Assembly (NCBI GenBank): GCA_020635035.1 | Contig: JACKAO010000001.1 | Coordinates: 186,001-250,000 of the forward strand | DNA length: 64,000 bases | From: Calditrichia bacterium | GTDB taxonomy: Bacteria; Calditrichota; Calditrichia; Calditrichales; J004 | Direction of reading: 5' to 3' | Shown here: positions 50,444 through 59,136 of the stretch, piece after piece | Numbering within the stretch: position 1 is the first letter of the stretch | Layout: every line of letters starts with the position of its first letter | Translations under genes and position numbers: made by a program | Notes under the pieces: model-generated | Seen by the model: only the letters and a program-made list of their open reading frames with translations | Told to the model about the DNA's origin: nothing | Databases searched by the model: none

Positions 50444-51003
50444 AAATTAAAGCAACACAGATCCGCAAAGGAATGATTATTATTTACAATGAAGAGCTCC
50501 ACGTGGTCACAGACATGACGCATTTTACACCTGGTAAAGGACAAGCCGGAGTTCAAACAAAGATGAAAAACCTTGTAACCGGTTCAAATGCAGAAAACAG
50601 ATTCCGGTCTGACGACACAATAGAAAAAGCAAACCTGGAAACCCGTAAAATGGAATATCTCTATGATGATGCAGATCATTTTTATTTTATGGATAATGAG
50701 ACCTTTGATCAGATTCCATTGGATGCCGAAATGATAGGAGATGATAAATATTATCTGCTGCCAAACACGCAATGTGATGTTGTTTTTTATAAGGAAAAAG
50801 CAATTAATGTCGATATACCTGCAACAATCGAATTAAAAGTAGTTGAAACCGAACCCCATTTAAAAACGGCGACGGTTACATCATCCTATAAACCGGCAAC
50901 TATGGAAACGGGTCTCAAGGTCCAAGTTCCTCAATTTATTCAGGAGGGCGAAGTGCTTAGAATTGATACGCGTGAATGCAAATATATAGAGAGAGCGAAA
51001 TAA
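50440..51003 (+). CDS. efp: Translation elongation factor P
   Basis: EF-P relieves ribosome stalling at polyproline. The 187-residue protein has three OB-like domains. The domain I loop reads HFTPGKGQAGVQ, with the tip lysine Lys33 corresponding to the modified Lys34 of E. coli EF-P; so it is of the lysine type, not the arginine/rhamnose (EarP) type. The central KMKNLVTGS and C-terminal TGLKVQVPQFIQEGEVLRIDTRE are typical. No EpmA, EpmB, EpmC or EarP gene is in the window, but the gene overlaps the GNAT-like gene by four bases in an operon also containing an HDAC-like deacylase. Confidence 0.97.
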   Translation: MKIKATQIRKGMIIIYNEELHVVTDMTHFTPGKGQAGVQTKMKNLVTGSNAENRFRSDDTIEKANLETRKMEYLYDDADHFYFMDNETFDQIPLDAEMIGDDKYYLLPNTQCDVVFYKEKAINVDIPATIELKVVETEPHLKTATVTSSYKPATMETGLKVQVPQFIQEGEVLRIDTRECKYIERAK

Positions 51004-51028
51004 GCTCTCTCAATTTCAAAATAATTTC

Positions 51029-53077
51029 ATGAAGTTATTTTTATATATTAAACGTTCATCTGTCAGAACAAAATTTATATTTTTAACACTCTCCATTTTC
51101 CTGTTAGTAAATATTTCTTTTGTTATTTATTATCCAATATCTGTATATGAAGAAGAAAAACAACAATTAATTGATATTCTTAATAATGAACTTGACAATA
51201 TAATTACAAACGAAATTGACATAAGAATCCTGAATGAAGATGAATATATTTTAACTCTTTTAAGCAAATTGGAGCATGTTTATAACCTAGAATATTTAGC
51301 CACAAAATATTTGGGAACAGAATACTATACGAATGAAGATCATTATTCAAAGCAGCTGATTAAATCTCTTCCTGATAATACGGTCAGTTATATCAGTAAC
51401 AAGCATATCCTGTCATTAATAATCCCTGTAAAAGATAAAACACGAATTGGATCATTCGACTTAAAAATAGGCTTAAATGCTGAAAAAGTAGTTTATGCTG
51501 AAGAAAAAGCCCGTCTGAAGTCCTTTATCTTTGTGTTAATTTCCGCTGTGATTATTTATGTGCTTGCCTATTTTTTTGATAAAATAGTTTATATCCCCTT
51601 TAAAAAACTAATACATATAAGTCATCTCTTAACAATTGGTCAACAGACTCTGGAAGAAAGGTCTGTTTATTCCAGGGAATTTAATCAGATATTTTTAAAC
51701 ATGGAAATAATGGCTAAGAGAATGGCCGAATTGCGCAGAGATAATAAGCTGATACCTGTTAGTATAAAAAAATCGAAAGAAAAGGCAGAAGAGATACAAA
51801 AAAATCTTGATAAGGAACTCGAGACAATGTCTAACCTTATCATTTATATCCTTGAACTGCGAAAAGAAAAGTCAAAGAGCGGTATATACAAAAATCTTGT
51901 TAATGAAATCTCTATTGGTTTAGGATATGCGTTCTGTATACTGTTTTTAAACCAGAACAATAAGCTTGTTTATAATCAATCCAGTGTAAAAGGGTTTACT
52001 ATCCTTGATGAAAAACTCAATATGGATCTTGAAAATTATCTGATAACGGACCAAAGCAAAATTTTTAAGGAAATGTTAAAACACAATCCGCTTTTACAAA
52101 ATGAATTACCCTTTGATGACATCATCAAAAAGTACAATCTTTCCGGGAATTATGCGTTACTTCCGATTAGCTCTGCTTCACAATTTTATGGAATGATAAT
52201 TGTCGGCAATCTTGGTGAAAGCAGTATTATTGAGCACAAAGATCTTGAAAAATTAATGCTGATTTCGAATACGGTTGCACTTCATATAGAAAATCTGGAC
52301 AGTTTTTCTAACCTTGAGCGTAGCGTAAATCAGCGGACTGCTGAACTTGAAACAACAAATAAATTACTTTCTGATTCAATTAACGAAAAAGATAACATGT
52401 TAAAATTAGTTTCTCATGATTTAAATGCACCACTGAGAAATGTTATTGGATTGATTGAATCAATCGAGCGAAAACATTCTGATGTAATTAATGAAGATCT
52501 AAATGATCGTTTGGGGAGAATCCGTAAGAATGTCGAGAAAGAGTTAACAACCATTGATGAAATTCTTAACAGCTATAAATATGCTGAGAATATTGATTTG
52601 TTGCAGCCTGTTAATACTGCATTACTGATAAATAATATTATTGATGAATTATCATTTGAACTCAGTAAAAAAAGCGTGAAAGTTACTATTGACGAACAGC
52701 TGCCTGTCATTACTTCAAATGAGACTGTTCTTAATCATATTTTTTTGAATTTAATTGATAATGCCTGTAAATACATGCCTGGAAAAAAACATGGCAATAA
52801 AATTGAAATACAGTTCAAGAAAGAAGACGAATATTCCACTTTTATAATTGCCGATAATGGTGTTGGTATCGAAAAAGACCGGCAGGATACAATTTTTGAA
52901 TCTTTTAAGCAGCTTCAGCCAAAAACAGGTGAAAGATCCGGAAAAGGATTAGGATTGACCCTTGTTAAAAATATGGTTGGTAAATTGGGTGGTGATATTG
53001 TTTTAAGAAGTAAGAAAGGGCAGGGAACAACCTTTTTTATTCGTTTTAAAAACAGTCAGATATATCAGGGACGCTAA
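51029..53077 (+). CDS. Membrane sensor histidine kinase with GAF-like domain
   Basis: The 682-residue protein has two transmembrane segments (about residues 15-35 and 165-187) around a short extracytoplasmic domain of about 125 residues, a HAMP-like/coiled-coil linker (about 185-280), a GAF-like domain (about 285-430; FCILFLNQNNKLVYNQSSVKG), a coiled coil (about 430-455), a DHp domain with His463 in KLVSHDLNAPLRNVIGLIES, and a HATPase_c domain (NLIDNACKYMPG, DNGVGIEKD, GKGLGLTLV). It overlaps the following receiver gene by one base (TAATG), so the two form a pair. Signal unknown. Confidence 0.93.
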   Translation: MKLFLYIKRSSVRTKFIFLTLSIFLLVNISFVIYYPISVYEEEKQQLIDILNNELDNIITNEIDIRILNEDEYILTLLSKLEHVYNLEYLATKYLGTEYYTNEDHYSKQLIKSLPDNTVSYISNKHILSLIIPVKDKTRIGSFDLKIGLNAEKVVYAEEKARLKSFIFVLISAVIIYVLAYFFDKIVYIPFKKLIHISHLLTIGQQTLEERSVYSREFNQIFLNMEIMAKRMAELRRDNKLIPVSIKKSKEKAEEIQKNLDKELETMSNLIIYILELRKEKSKSGIYKNLVNEISIGLGYAFCILFLNQNNKLVYNQSSVKGFTILDEKLNMDLENYLITDQSKIFKEMLKHNPLLQNELPFDDIIKKYNLSGNYALLPISSASQFYGMIIVGNLGESSIIEHKDLEKLMLISNTVALHIENLDSFSNLERSVNQRTAELETTNKLLSDSINEKDNMLKLVSHDLNAPLRNVIGLIESIERKHSDVINEDLNDRLGRIRKNVEKELTTIDEILNSYKYAENIDLLQPVNTALLINNIIDELSFELSKKSVKVTIDEQLPVITSNETVLNHIFLNLIDNACKYMPGKKHGNKIEIQFKKEDEYSTFIIADNGVGIEKDRQDTIFESFKQLQPKTGERSGKGLGLTLVKNMVGKLGGDIVLRSKKGQGTTFFIRFKNSQIYQGR

Positions 53078-53805
53078 TGGATAAGAAAAAATTAAAAATT
53101 CTTATAATCGAGGATGATGAAGACCATGCTTTTTTGGAGGCAGATATCCTTGAAGATGAACTGGATTGCGAAGTAAAGGTAGCTGTTTCTAAATCAGATC
53201 TTGAAAAAACAGATTATAAATCACAGGATATAATACTTCTGGATTTCAACCTTCCTGATGCAACAGGAAGTGAAATTTTAACAATGTTGCGTAACGAAAC
53301 AGATGTACCCGTAATAGTTATCACGGCACAAAAAGAGATGCAGATTGCCATTAATACGCTAAAAGAAGGTGCTAATGATTTTCTTGAAAAATCGCCGCAT
53401 AATATTGCCATTTTACCTAAAATTGTAGAAAAAGTATACAAAAACTATCTTGAGCAAAAAACAGTAAAAGAAAAACTGCATGAAAAAGAAATGCTTCATA
53501 CCAGGATCGAAACCCTGCGTCAATTACTCACAACACTTGCACACTATATCAATAATTCAACTACAACTATTTCTGGTTATGCACAACTTGCTACACAAAA
53601 TCCTGAAGATATCAGAAGGGCGGTTAAATTAGCACAGGTAAGCCTTAAAGAGACACAAAAAATTACTTTTGTTCTTCAGGAGCTTGAAAGTTTTGTAAAT
53701 AATATGGAAATAAAAACCACAAATTATGTGGATATTCCGAATGCAATGTTTGCTATTGAAGAAAATCTTAAAAAGAAAATGAGTGAGCTGGAGGAACCTG
53801 AGTAA
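53077..53805 (+). CDS. Response regulator fused to a lone DHp-like domain
   Basis: The 242-residue protein begins with a receiver domain (about 5-125; ILIIEDDEDHAFLEADI, phosphoacceptor Asp56 in IILLDFNLPDATG, VITAQ, FLEKSP) and then a coiled helix and a DHp-like segment TLAHYINNSTTTISGYAQLA with His156, resembling histidine kinase phosphoacceptor domains. No HATPase_c domain follows; the protein ends in an acidic tail. There is no DNA-binding domain. Possible roles are a phosphorelay intermediate (Spo0B/Hpt-like) or a dimerisation decoy for the upstream kinase. It directly follows the kinase gene by one-base overlap. Confidence 0.82.
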   Translation: MDKKKLKILIIEDDEDHAFLEADILEDELDCEVKVAVSKSDLEKTDYKSQDIILLDFNLPDATGSEILTMLRNETDVPVIVITAQKEMQIAINTLKEGANDFLEKSPHNIAILPKIVEKVYKNYLEQKTVKEKLHEKEMLHTRIETLRQLLTTLAHYINNSTTTISGYAQLATQNPEDIRRAVKLAQVSLKETQKITFVLQELESFVNNMEIKTTNYVDIPNAMFAIEENLKKKMSELEEPE

Positions 53806-53967
53806 TTTTTTACCATTTAATAAACTGATTCAACTGAAAACTAAATCAATAACGCTAATTTCATTAAAATTAATATAGTTTAGTGTGAATACTAACTTGC
53901 TCAGGCTTTAATATAATTTTATATTAAAAACTCTATTATCACACAGTTAAAAATTCCGGAGGTTTGG

Positions 53968-54852
53968 ATGACGACAAAAGCAATCTTAACTATTGTATTT
54001 ACATTTCTGTTCTTTAGTTTTTTATCTGCACAGGATGAAGACAAACGCAGTCCTGAAGCAGGACAAGCTTACAATTCTGGTAATAACCTGGCTAAAAGCC
54101 AAAAGTATAGTGATGCTATTCAAAAATACCTTGAAGCAATTAAAGCAGATGATAATTTCCCGAAAGCTAACTACATGCTGGGCTATTGCTATCAAAAAAC
54201 AAATCAGCTTACAAAAGCCGAAGATGCTTTTAAGAATGCCATTCGTCTGGACAGCAAATTTGAACTTGCTTATATCGCACTAGGGAATTTACAAGTAGAT
54301 ATGGAGAAAAAAACAGATGCAATAAATACGTTTAATGCTGTTCTCGCCTTTAATCCGACATCTGCTAAAGCAAATTACGGACTTGGTAAAGTGTATTATG
54401 ATCAGAAAAAATTTGATCAGGCTGAAAAATATTTATCCGAAGCAGTCAAAGCTGATCCTGAATATGAATATGCTCACAATTATTTAGGTTTAACTTATTC
54501 AGCAGAAAAAAATTATAGTAAAGCAGCCGCCGCATTTAAAAGAGCTGTGGAAACTGTTTCCCCAAAACAAGTTCAGCTAAAAGGTAATTACTTATACCGC
54601 TTAGGTGAAGCTCATGTGATGGCCGGAGAATACAAAGAAGGTGAACAAGCACTTTTAGATGCTTTGAAAATAAGTCGTAAAGATAATATTAAAGCGGCCT
54701 GTAATTTTTATCTTGGAGAAGTATATAAGAAGCAGGGACAAACCCAAAAAGCAATTCGTTATTATACTGAAGCATCACAGAACCGGAGCTGGAAACAATC
54801 CGCGGATTATGAGATTGACCTGCTCAAAAATCCTGATAAATATTCTTACTAA
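53968..54852 (+). CDS. Exported tetratricopeptide repeat protein
   Basis: The 294-residue protein has a signal peptide (AILTIVFTFLFFSFLSAQ) and about six TPR motifs between residues 30 and 275: AYNSGNNLAKSQKYSDAIQKYLEAIK, NYMLGYCYQKTNQLTKAEDAFKNAIRLD, AYIALGNLQVDMEKKTDAINTFNAVLAFN, NYGLGKVYYDQKKFDQAEKYLSEAVKAD and others (each quoted only as landmarks in the repeat register). Typical spacing of 34 residues is clear. It probably acts as an envelope scaffold, but partners are unknown. The ATG has a GGAGG site. The 162-base gap upstream probably carries its promoter. Confidence 0.85.
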   Translation: MTTKAILTIVFTFLFFSFLSAQDEDKRSPEAGQAYNSGNNLAKSQKYSDAIQKYLEAIKADDNFPKANYMLGYCYQKTNQLTKAEDAFKNAIRLDSKFELAYIALGNLQVDMEKKTDAINTFNAVLAFNPTSAKANYGLGKVYYDQKKFDQAEKYLSEAVKADPEYEYAHNYLGLTYSAEKNYSKAAAAFKRAVETVSPKQVQLKGNYLYRLGEAHVMAGEYKEGEQALLDALKISRKDNIKAACNFYLGEVYKKQGQTQKAIRYYTEASQNRSWKQSADYEIDLLKNPDKYSY

Positions 54853-54890
54853 AAAACTAATTTAGAAACTTACCGGAAGAAGCACGATTT

Positions 54891-55088
54891 ATGATCGCAG
54901 TAAAAGTTAGAAGTAACGAACCGTTCGAAAGAGCATTTAAACGATTTACCAAAGCATGTGAACGTTCAGGACTGATGTCTGAATTGCGCAGTCATCAACA
55001 TTATGAAAAACCAAGCGATGAACGAAAACGTCGTGAAAAAGAAGCACGTCGTACTATGCAGAGAATAATGCGGCATACTAATTTTTAG
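54891..55088 (+). CDS. rpsU: 30S ribosomal protein S21
   Basis: The 65-residue protein matches S21: MIAVKVRSNEPFERAFKRFTKACERSG at the N-terminus (landmarks VRSNEPFERAFKRF and CERSGLMSELR) and the basic helical tail RKRREKEARRTMQRI. It is followed 11 bases later by a YqeY gene, the arrangement found in many bacteria (rpsU-yqeY). Confidence 0.96.
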   Translation: MIAVKVRSNEPFERAFKRFTKACERSGLMSELRSHQHYEKPSDERKRREKEARRTMQRIMRHTNF

Positions 55089-55099
55089 GATACTATAAA

Positions 55100-55546
55100 A
55101 TGAGTCTTGAAAACCAGCTTCGTGAAGATATGAAGCAGGCCCTGAAATCTGGTGAAAAAGATAAGCTGACAACACTGAGAACCACAATTTCTCAGGTAAA
55201 AGACGAACGCATTCGCCTAATGCGTGATTTGACGGACGCAGATGTTATTACTGTCCTGACACGAGCAGTTAAAAGCAGAAAAGATTCTATCGAGATGTAT
55301 CAAAAAGGTAACCGTCAGGATCTTGTTGACAAAGAAACTAAAGAGCTTGAAGTAATTCAGGCTTATTTGCCGGAGCAAATGTCTGAAGATGATGTCAAAA
55401 AAGAACTTGTTGCCATTATTGAAGCAACCGGTGCCAATGATGCCAAAGATATTGGCAAAGTAATGGGACAGGCAATGTCGAGGTTAAAAGGAAAAGCTGA
55501 TGGAAAGCTGGTTCAGCAACTGGCCCGAACGCTGCTTTCTTCCTGA
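55100..55546 (+). CDS. yqeY: GatB/YqeY domain protein
   Basis: The 148-residue protein matches the stand-alone GatB/YqeY family: LREDMKQALKSGEKDKLTTLRTTISQVKDERI at the N-terminus (landmarks DKLTTLRTTISQVKDERI), KSRKDSIEMYQKGNRQDLVDKETKELEVIQAYLPEQMSE in the middle (landmark LEVIQAYLPEQMS) and DIGKVMGQAMSRLKGKADGKLV at the end. The tail domain resembles the one in GatB/E amidotransferases and is thought to bind tRNA, but the role of the stand-alone protein is not established. It lies in the conserved position after rpsU and 6 bases before cvpA. Confidence 0.95.
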   Translation: MSLENQLREDMKQALKSGEKDKLTTLRTTISQVKDERIRLMRDLTDADVITVLTRAVKSRKDSIEMYQKGNRQDLVDKETKELEVIQAYLPEQMSEDDVKKELVAIIEATGANDAKDIGKVMGQAMSRLKGKADGKLVQQLARTLLSS

Positions 55547-55552
55547 CCGGCA

Positions 55553-56116
55553 ATGAATTATCTTGATATATCCTTACTCACAATCATAACTTTCATAACA
55601 ATCCGTGGACTTTTCCGCGGATTGATAACTGAGTTAATGGTTCTTATCGCCATAATTTTTGGTTTTGTGGCTGCAACTTCACTTCATCCCTATTTAATGA
55701 ATTACCTGGTAGCAATTTTTCCTGATTTAACAGAAGGTGTCGCCAGGATAATTTCATTTATATTAATTTTTGTAGCAGTAAATATTATAGTAAGGCTTAT
55801 TTCTCTTACTCTTAATAAGATCGCCACATTCACTTTTCTGCAACCTGTAAATAAAGTAGCCGGTGCTTTGTTTGCATTCACTAAAGTAACATTGTTACTT
55901 AGTATCATTTTGATTGTAATCGATTTTATCCCAGGATCAGATTTGATGATGGGAAAAATTGGCAGGACAGAAAGTATCAGTTACCAGCCGATCAAGAAAT
56001 TTGCTCCATTTTTGTGGGATATATTTGCCGATTCTGATAATTCTTTCAAAGACATTATTCCACTGGATAAAATTAATAACGATACTAAAAATAAATTATT
56101 AGAAAATTTAAGATGA
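55553..56116 (+). CDS. CvpA family inner-membrane protein
   Basis: The 187-residue protein has about four hydrophobic segments (residues about 3-25, 25-50, 63-85 and 103-127) with ITIRGLFRGLITELMVLIAIIFGFVAA at the N-terminus (landmark FRGLITELM) and NKVAGALFAFTKVTLLLSIIL in the middle (landmark NKVAGALFAFTK). This matches the CvpA/colicin V production family, in which the RG-xxxE motif after the first helix and the VAGALFG segment are typical. It sits between yqeY and mutS2, one base from mutS2, an order seen in many bacteria. The physiological role of the family is not settled. Confidence 0.9.
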   Translation: MNYLDISLLTIITFITIRGLFRGLITELMVLIAIIFGFVAATSLHPYLMNYLVAIFPDLTEGVARIISFILIFVAVNIIVRLISLTLNKIATFTFLQPVNKVAGALFAFTKVTLLLSIILIVIDFIPGSDLMMGKIGRTESISYQPIKKFAPFLWDIFADSDNSFKDIIPLDKINNDTKNKLLENLR

Positions 56117-56117
56117 C

Positions 56118-58469
56118 ATGTTTGAATTTGAACTTATAAAAAATACTCTTGGATTGGACACCATTTTTTCGATCGTTTCAACAAATTGTGTGTCTCAGCT
56201 TGGCAAAGAAAATATCTATAATTTGAGTCCTGTATCGGACAAAACTGCTTTAAAAGAAAGAAATACGCTTGTTCAGCAAGCCATTAATCTTGTTAGACAA
56301 TCCAGCCGTATTCCGGTAAGAAACTTTTCGGATATCCGCGTTTTATTGAATAAAATTGAACCACAGAATAGTTTTTTGGAAAGCAAAGAATGTCTTGATA
56401 TCCAAAACTTACTTGAAATTGGTGAAGACGTAAGTCATTTTTTTAAGGTAAACAAGGAAAATGCAGCTGCTATTGCACAGCTGGCAGAAGGACTTGTATT
56501 ACAAAAAACACTCCTTAATCAGCTGCAGTTTACATTTGATTCTTCCGGTAACATTTATGATAATGCCAGCAAGGATTTAAAGATTATACGCAGAAAATTA
56601 AACCAGCTGAGAGAAGATGTGCATGCCAAGCTGGATCATATCAGCAGTACAAATACGGAGCATCTGCAGGAAGATTTTGTGACACTGCGTGATGGAAGAC
56701 TTGTTCTACCAGTACGTGAATTTTCTGTAAATAAAATCACTGGTATTGTTCATGGACAATCTTCATCTGGCGCAACAAAATATGTTGAACCTATGGCGGT
56801 AGTTTCTTTAAACAACGAAATTCAGGATCTCATCAATGAAGAAAAGCGGGAAATTATCAGGATTCTCACCCGGATTTCAAATACTATACGTGAAAACAGC
56901 CACGATCTCAGCAGAAATTTATCTATTTTAGTTGAACTTGATTCTATACAAGCGCGTGCTTTATATGGCCAAAATGCAGGTGCTGCTTTTCCTGAAGCCG
57001 TTGATGATCACTATTGGTTTTTAAGCAATGCACGACATCCTATACTTCAGGACAGAATTGGCAATGAAACAGTCCCTTTAAATCTTGAAATGGGGGATGA
57101 TTTTAATATCCTGATCATATCCGGGCCTAATGCCGGTGGTAAAACCGTAACATTAAAAACAGTTGGATTACTCCAGTTGATGTTTCAATGCTCCATACCC
57201 GTGCCGGCAGACGAGGGCAGTAAATTTCCTGTTTGTAAAAATATTTTTGTACAAATTGGTGACAAACAATCACTGGAAAACGATCTGAGTACCTTTTCTT
57301 CACATATAAATGGATTGAAGCAGATTCTCCAAAATGTTACAGAAAATTCTCTTGTTCTTATTGATGAAATTGGAATCGGAACTGAACCATCCGGTGGAGC
57401 GGCATTAGCAATTGCAATCCTTGAAAAACTCAATAGAAACACAATCGCAACACTTGTATCAACCCATCAAAACCAACTGAAATTATATGCTTCCGAAACA
57501 AAAGGGGTTCAGAATGCGGCAATGCAGTTTGACATTGAACATTTGAAGCCAAGGTTTATTCTGGAAATAGGTGTACCGGGCAGCAGTTTCACTTTTGATA
57601 TATGTAAGCGTTATGGATTAGATCCGGATGTAATTGAACATGCACGTCACCTTGAAGGCGATTCTAATAAGAGTATTGATAAACTTCTCGATGATATTAC
57701 TCAAAAAAGTGCTTTCTATCAGGATGCTGTTCGTCAGCTTAGTGTTAAGCAGAGTAAACTCGATGGTTTGATAAACTTGTATGAGAAAAATAGCGCTGAG
57801 CTCAAAAAAAATCGCAAACAGTTAGAGAAAGATGCCAAAAAACAGGCAAAAGCAATCCTGATTGATGCTAATCAGAAAATTGAATCAGCAATTCGCTCCA
57901 TTAAAGAATCAAATGCAGATAAGGCGATTGTCAAAAAAGTTCGCAAAGAAGTAACTGATTTCAGGGCAAGTTTAGAGCATAAAAAAGAAAACAAACCTGT
58001 TCAAAAATTAAATATAAATGATTTGTCTGTTGGGCAAAAGGTCAGAGCTTTAAACTATAATATCGTTGGAAACATCAGTAAGGTTTTTAAAAACAGGGAG
58101 CAGATTGAATTGGAACGGGAGGGCTTGAAACTCACTATTAATCTTAGTGATGTTGAATTGCTTACCGAAAATGGGCAGCCTTTAAAACAAACTCTTTTGG
58201 TTTCAGATAGTCATGTTCCATCTTCAATTTCCAACGAAATCGATGTTCGTGGTTGTGAAGTGCAGGAAGCACTTCATCAGGTTGAAGGTTACATCAACAG
58301 CGCTCAGAACAGTGACTGGGGAGAAGTTACAATAATTCACGGTAAAGGTACCGGTACTTTACGGCAGGCTATTCAGCAGTTCCTGAGCAAACAAAAAAAT
58401 ATAAAAGGTTACAGAACGGGGCGTTATGGAGAAGGGGAAACCGGCGTAACTGTTGTAACTCTTCGCTGA
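56118..58469 (+). CDS. mutS2: Endonuclease MutS2 with C-terminal Smr domain
   Basis: MutS2 suppresses homologous recombination and acts on collided ribosomes in some bacteria. The 783-residue protein lacks the mismatch-recognition domain I of MutS. Seen: a helical core and clamp (about 1-310), an ATPase domain with Walker A GPNAGGKTVTLKTVG near residue 340, Walker B LVLIDEIGIGTEPSGG near residue 415 and VSTHQNQLK, a coiled coil (about 520-650), and the Smr endonuclease domain at the C-terminus (EIDVRGCEVQEALHQVEGYI, IHGKGTGTLRQAI, with TGRYGEGETGVTVV). It is 2 bases after the cvpA stop. Confidence 0.96.
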   Translation: MFEFELIKNTLGLDTIFSIVSTNCVSQLGKENIYNLSPVSDKTALKERNTLVQQAINLVRQSSRIPVRNFSDIRVLLNKIEPQNSFLESKECLDIQNLLEIGEDVSHFFKVNKENAAAIAQLAEGLVLQKTLLNQLQFTFDSSGNIYDNASKDLKIIRRKLNQLREDVHAKLDHISSTNTEHLQEDFVTLRDGRLVLPVREFSVNKITGIVHGQSSSGATKYVEPMAVVSLNNEIQDLINEEKREIIRILTRISNTIRENSHDLSRNLSILVELDSIQARALYGQNAGAAFPEAVDDHYWFLSNARHPILQDRIGNETVPLNLEMGDDFNILIISGPNAGGKTVTLKTVGLLQLMFQCSIPVPADEGSKFPVCKNIFVQIGDKQSLENDLSTFSSHINGLKQILQNVTENSLVLIDEIGIGTEPSGGAALAIAILEKLNRNTIATLVSTHQNQLKLYASETKGVQNAAMQFDIEHLKPRFILEIGVPGSSFTFDICKRYGLDPDVIEHARHLEGDSNKSIDKLLDDITQKSAFYQDAVRQLSVKQSKLDGLINLYEKNSAELKKNRKQLEKDAKKQAKAILIDANQKIESAIRSIKESNADKAIVKKVRKEVTDFRASLEHKKENKPVQKLNINDLSVGQKVRALNYNIVGNISKVFKNREQIELEREGLKLTINLSDVELLTENGQPLKQTLLVSDSHVPSSISNEIDVRGCEVQEALHQVEGYINSAQNSDWGEVTIIHGKGTGTLRQAIQQFLSKQKNIKGYRTGRYGEGETGVTVVTLR

Positions 58470-58480
58470 CAATTTAAGAC

Positions 58481-59002
58481 GTGAATAAGAAAAAAATCCT
58501 TGCCATTTCAGGCAGCATACAATCCAATTCTGTAAATAAATCAATTATAAAATATATCACGGGAAGCTTCGATCCAGAAGTCATGTTTGATATCTATAAT
58601 CAACTTGATAAGCTCCCCCATTTTAATCCTGACCTGGATAAAGATGACCCGCCTGAAATTATTCAAAACTTAAGACAACAAATTGATAACGCAGATGCTC
58701 TTTTAATATGTACTCCTGAGTATGTTTTTAGCCTTCCTGGAGTTTTAAAAAATTTAATCGACTGGAATGTTTCTTCGCCGGTCCTGATAAATAAACCAAT
58801 CGGTTTAATCGTGGCTGCTGCTTCAGGGCAGAAAGCTATGGAATCCCTGGATTTAATCCTGAGTACTGTCCAGGCTATTGTTGTGGGAAAGCTGATTGTA
58901 AATGGCGCCAAGGGAAAAATTGGGAAAAACGGTGTTATTCAGGATCAAAAGACACAATTACAGATAAATGCCTTCATGTCTCAATTCATCAAAAGAATTT
59001 GA
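58481..59002 (+). CDS. NAD(P)H-dependent FMN reductase family protein
   Basis: The 173-residue flavodoxin-fold protein shows the family's phosphate-binding start ILAISGSIQSNSVNKSII, the DNADALLICTPEYVFSLPGVLKNLIDW segment (landmark TPEYVFSLPGVLKNLIDW, near residues 80-97) and PIGLIVAAASGQKAMESLDL. Such enzymes reduce quinones, chromate or azo compounds using NAD(P)H and FMN. Physiological substrate unknown. The start is GTG 58481, with no strong ribosome binding site; it follows mutS2 by 11 bases and may be expressed by read-through. Confidence 0.88.
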   Translation: MNKKKILAISGSIQSNSVNKSIIKYITGSFDPEVMFDIYNQLDKLPHFNPDLDKDDPPEIIQNLRQQIDNADALLICTPEYVFSLPGVLKNLIDWNVSSPVLINKPIGLIVAAASGQKAMESLDLILSTVQAIVVGKLIVNGAKGKIGKNGVIQDQKTQLQINAFMSQFIKRI

Positions 59003-59136
59003 TAATTTCTTATTATAAGTTTATAAAATATTAACAATTATGATTTAAAATGATCCATCGAAATAAAGGTTGGCTTGTTTAAGTTAAATTTATTCAGTTT
59101 TCCAAATCAAAAAGTTTACTTAAATCAAACAGAATT

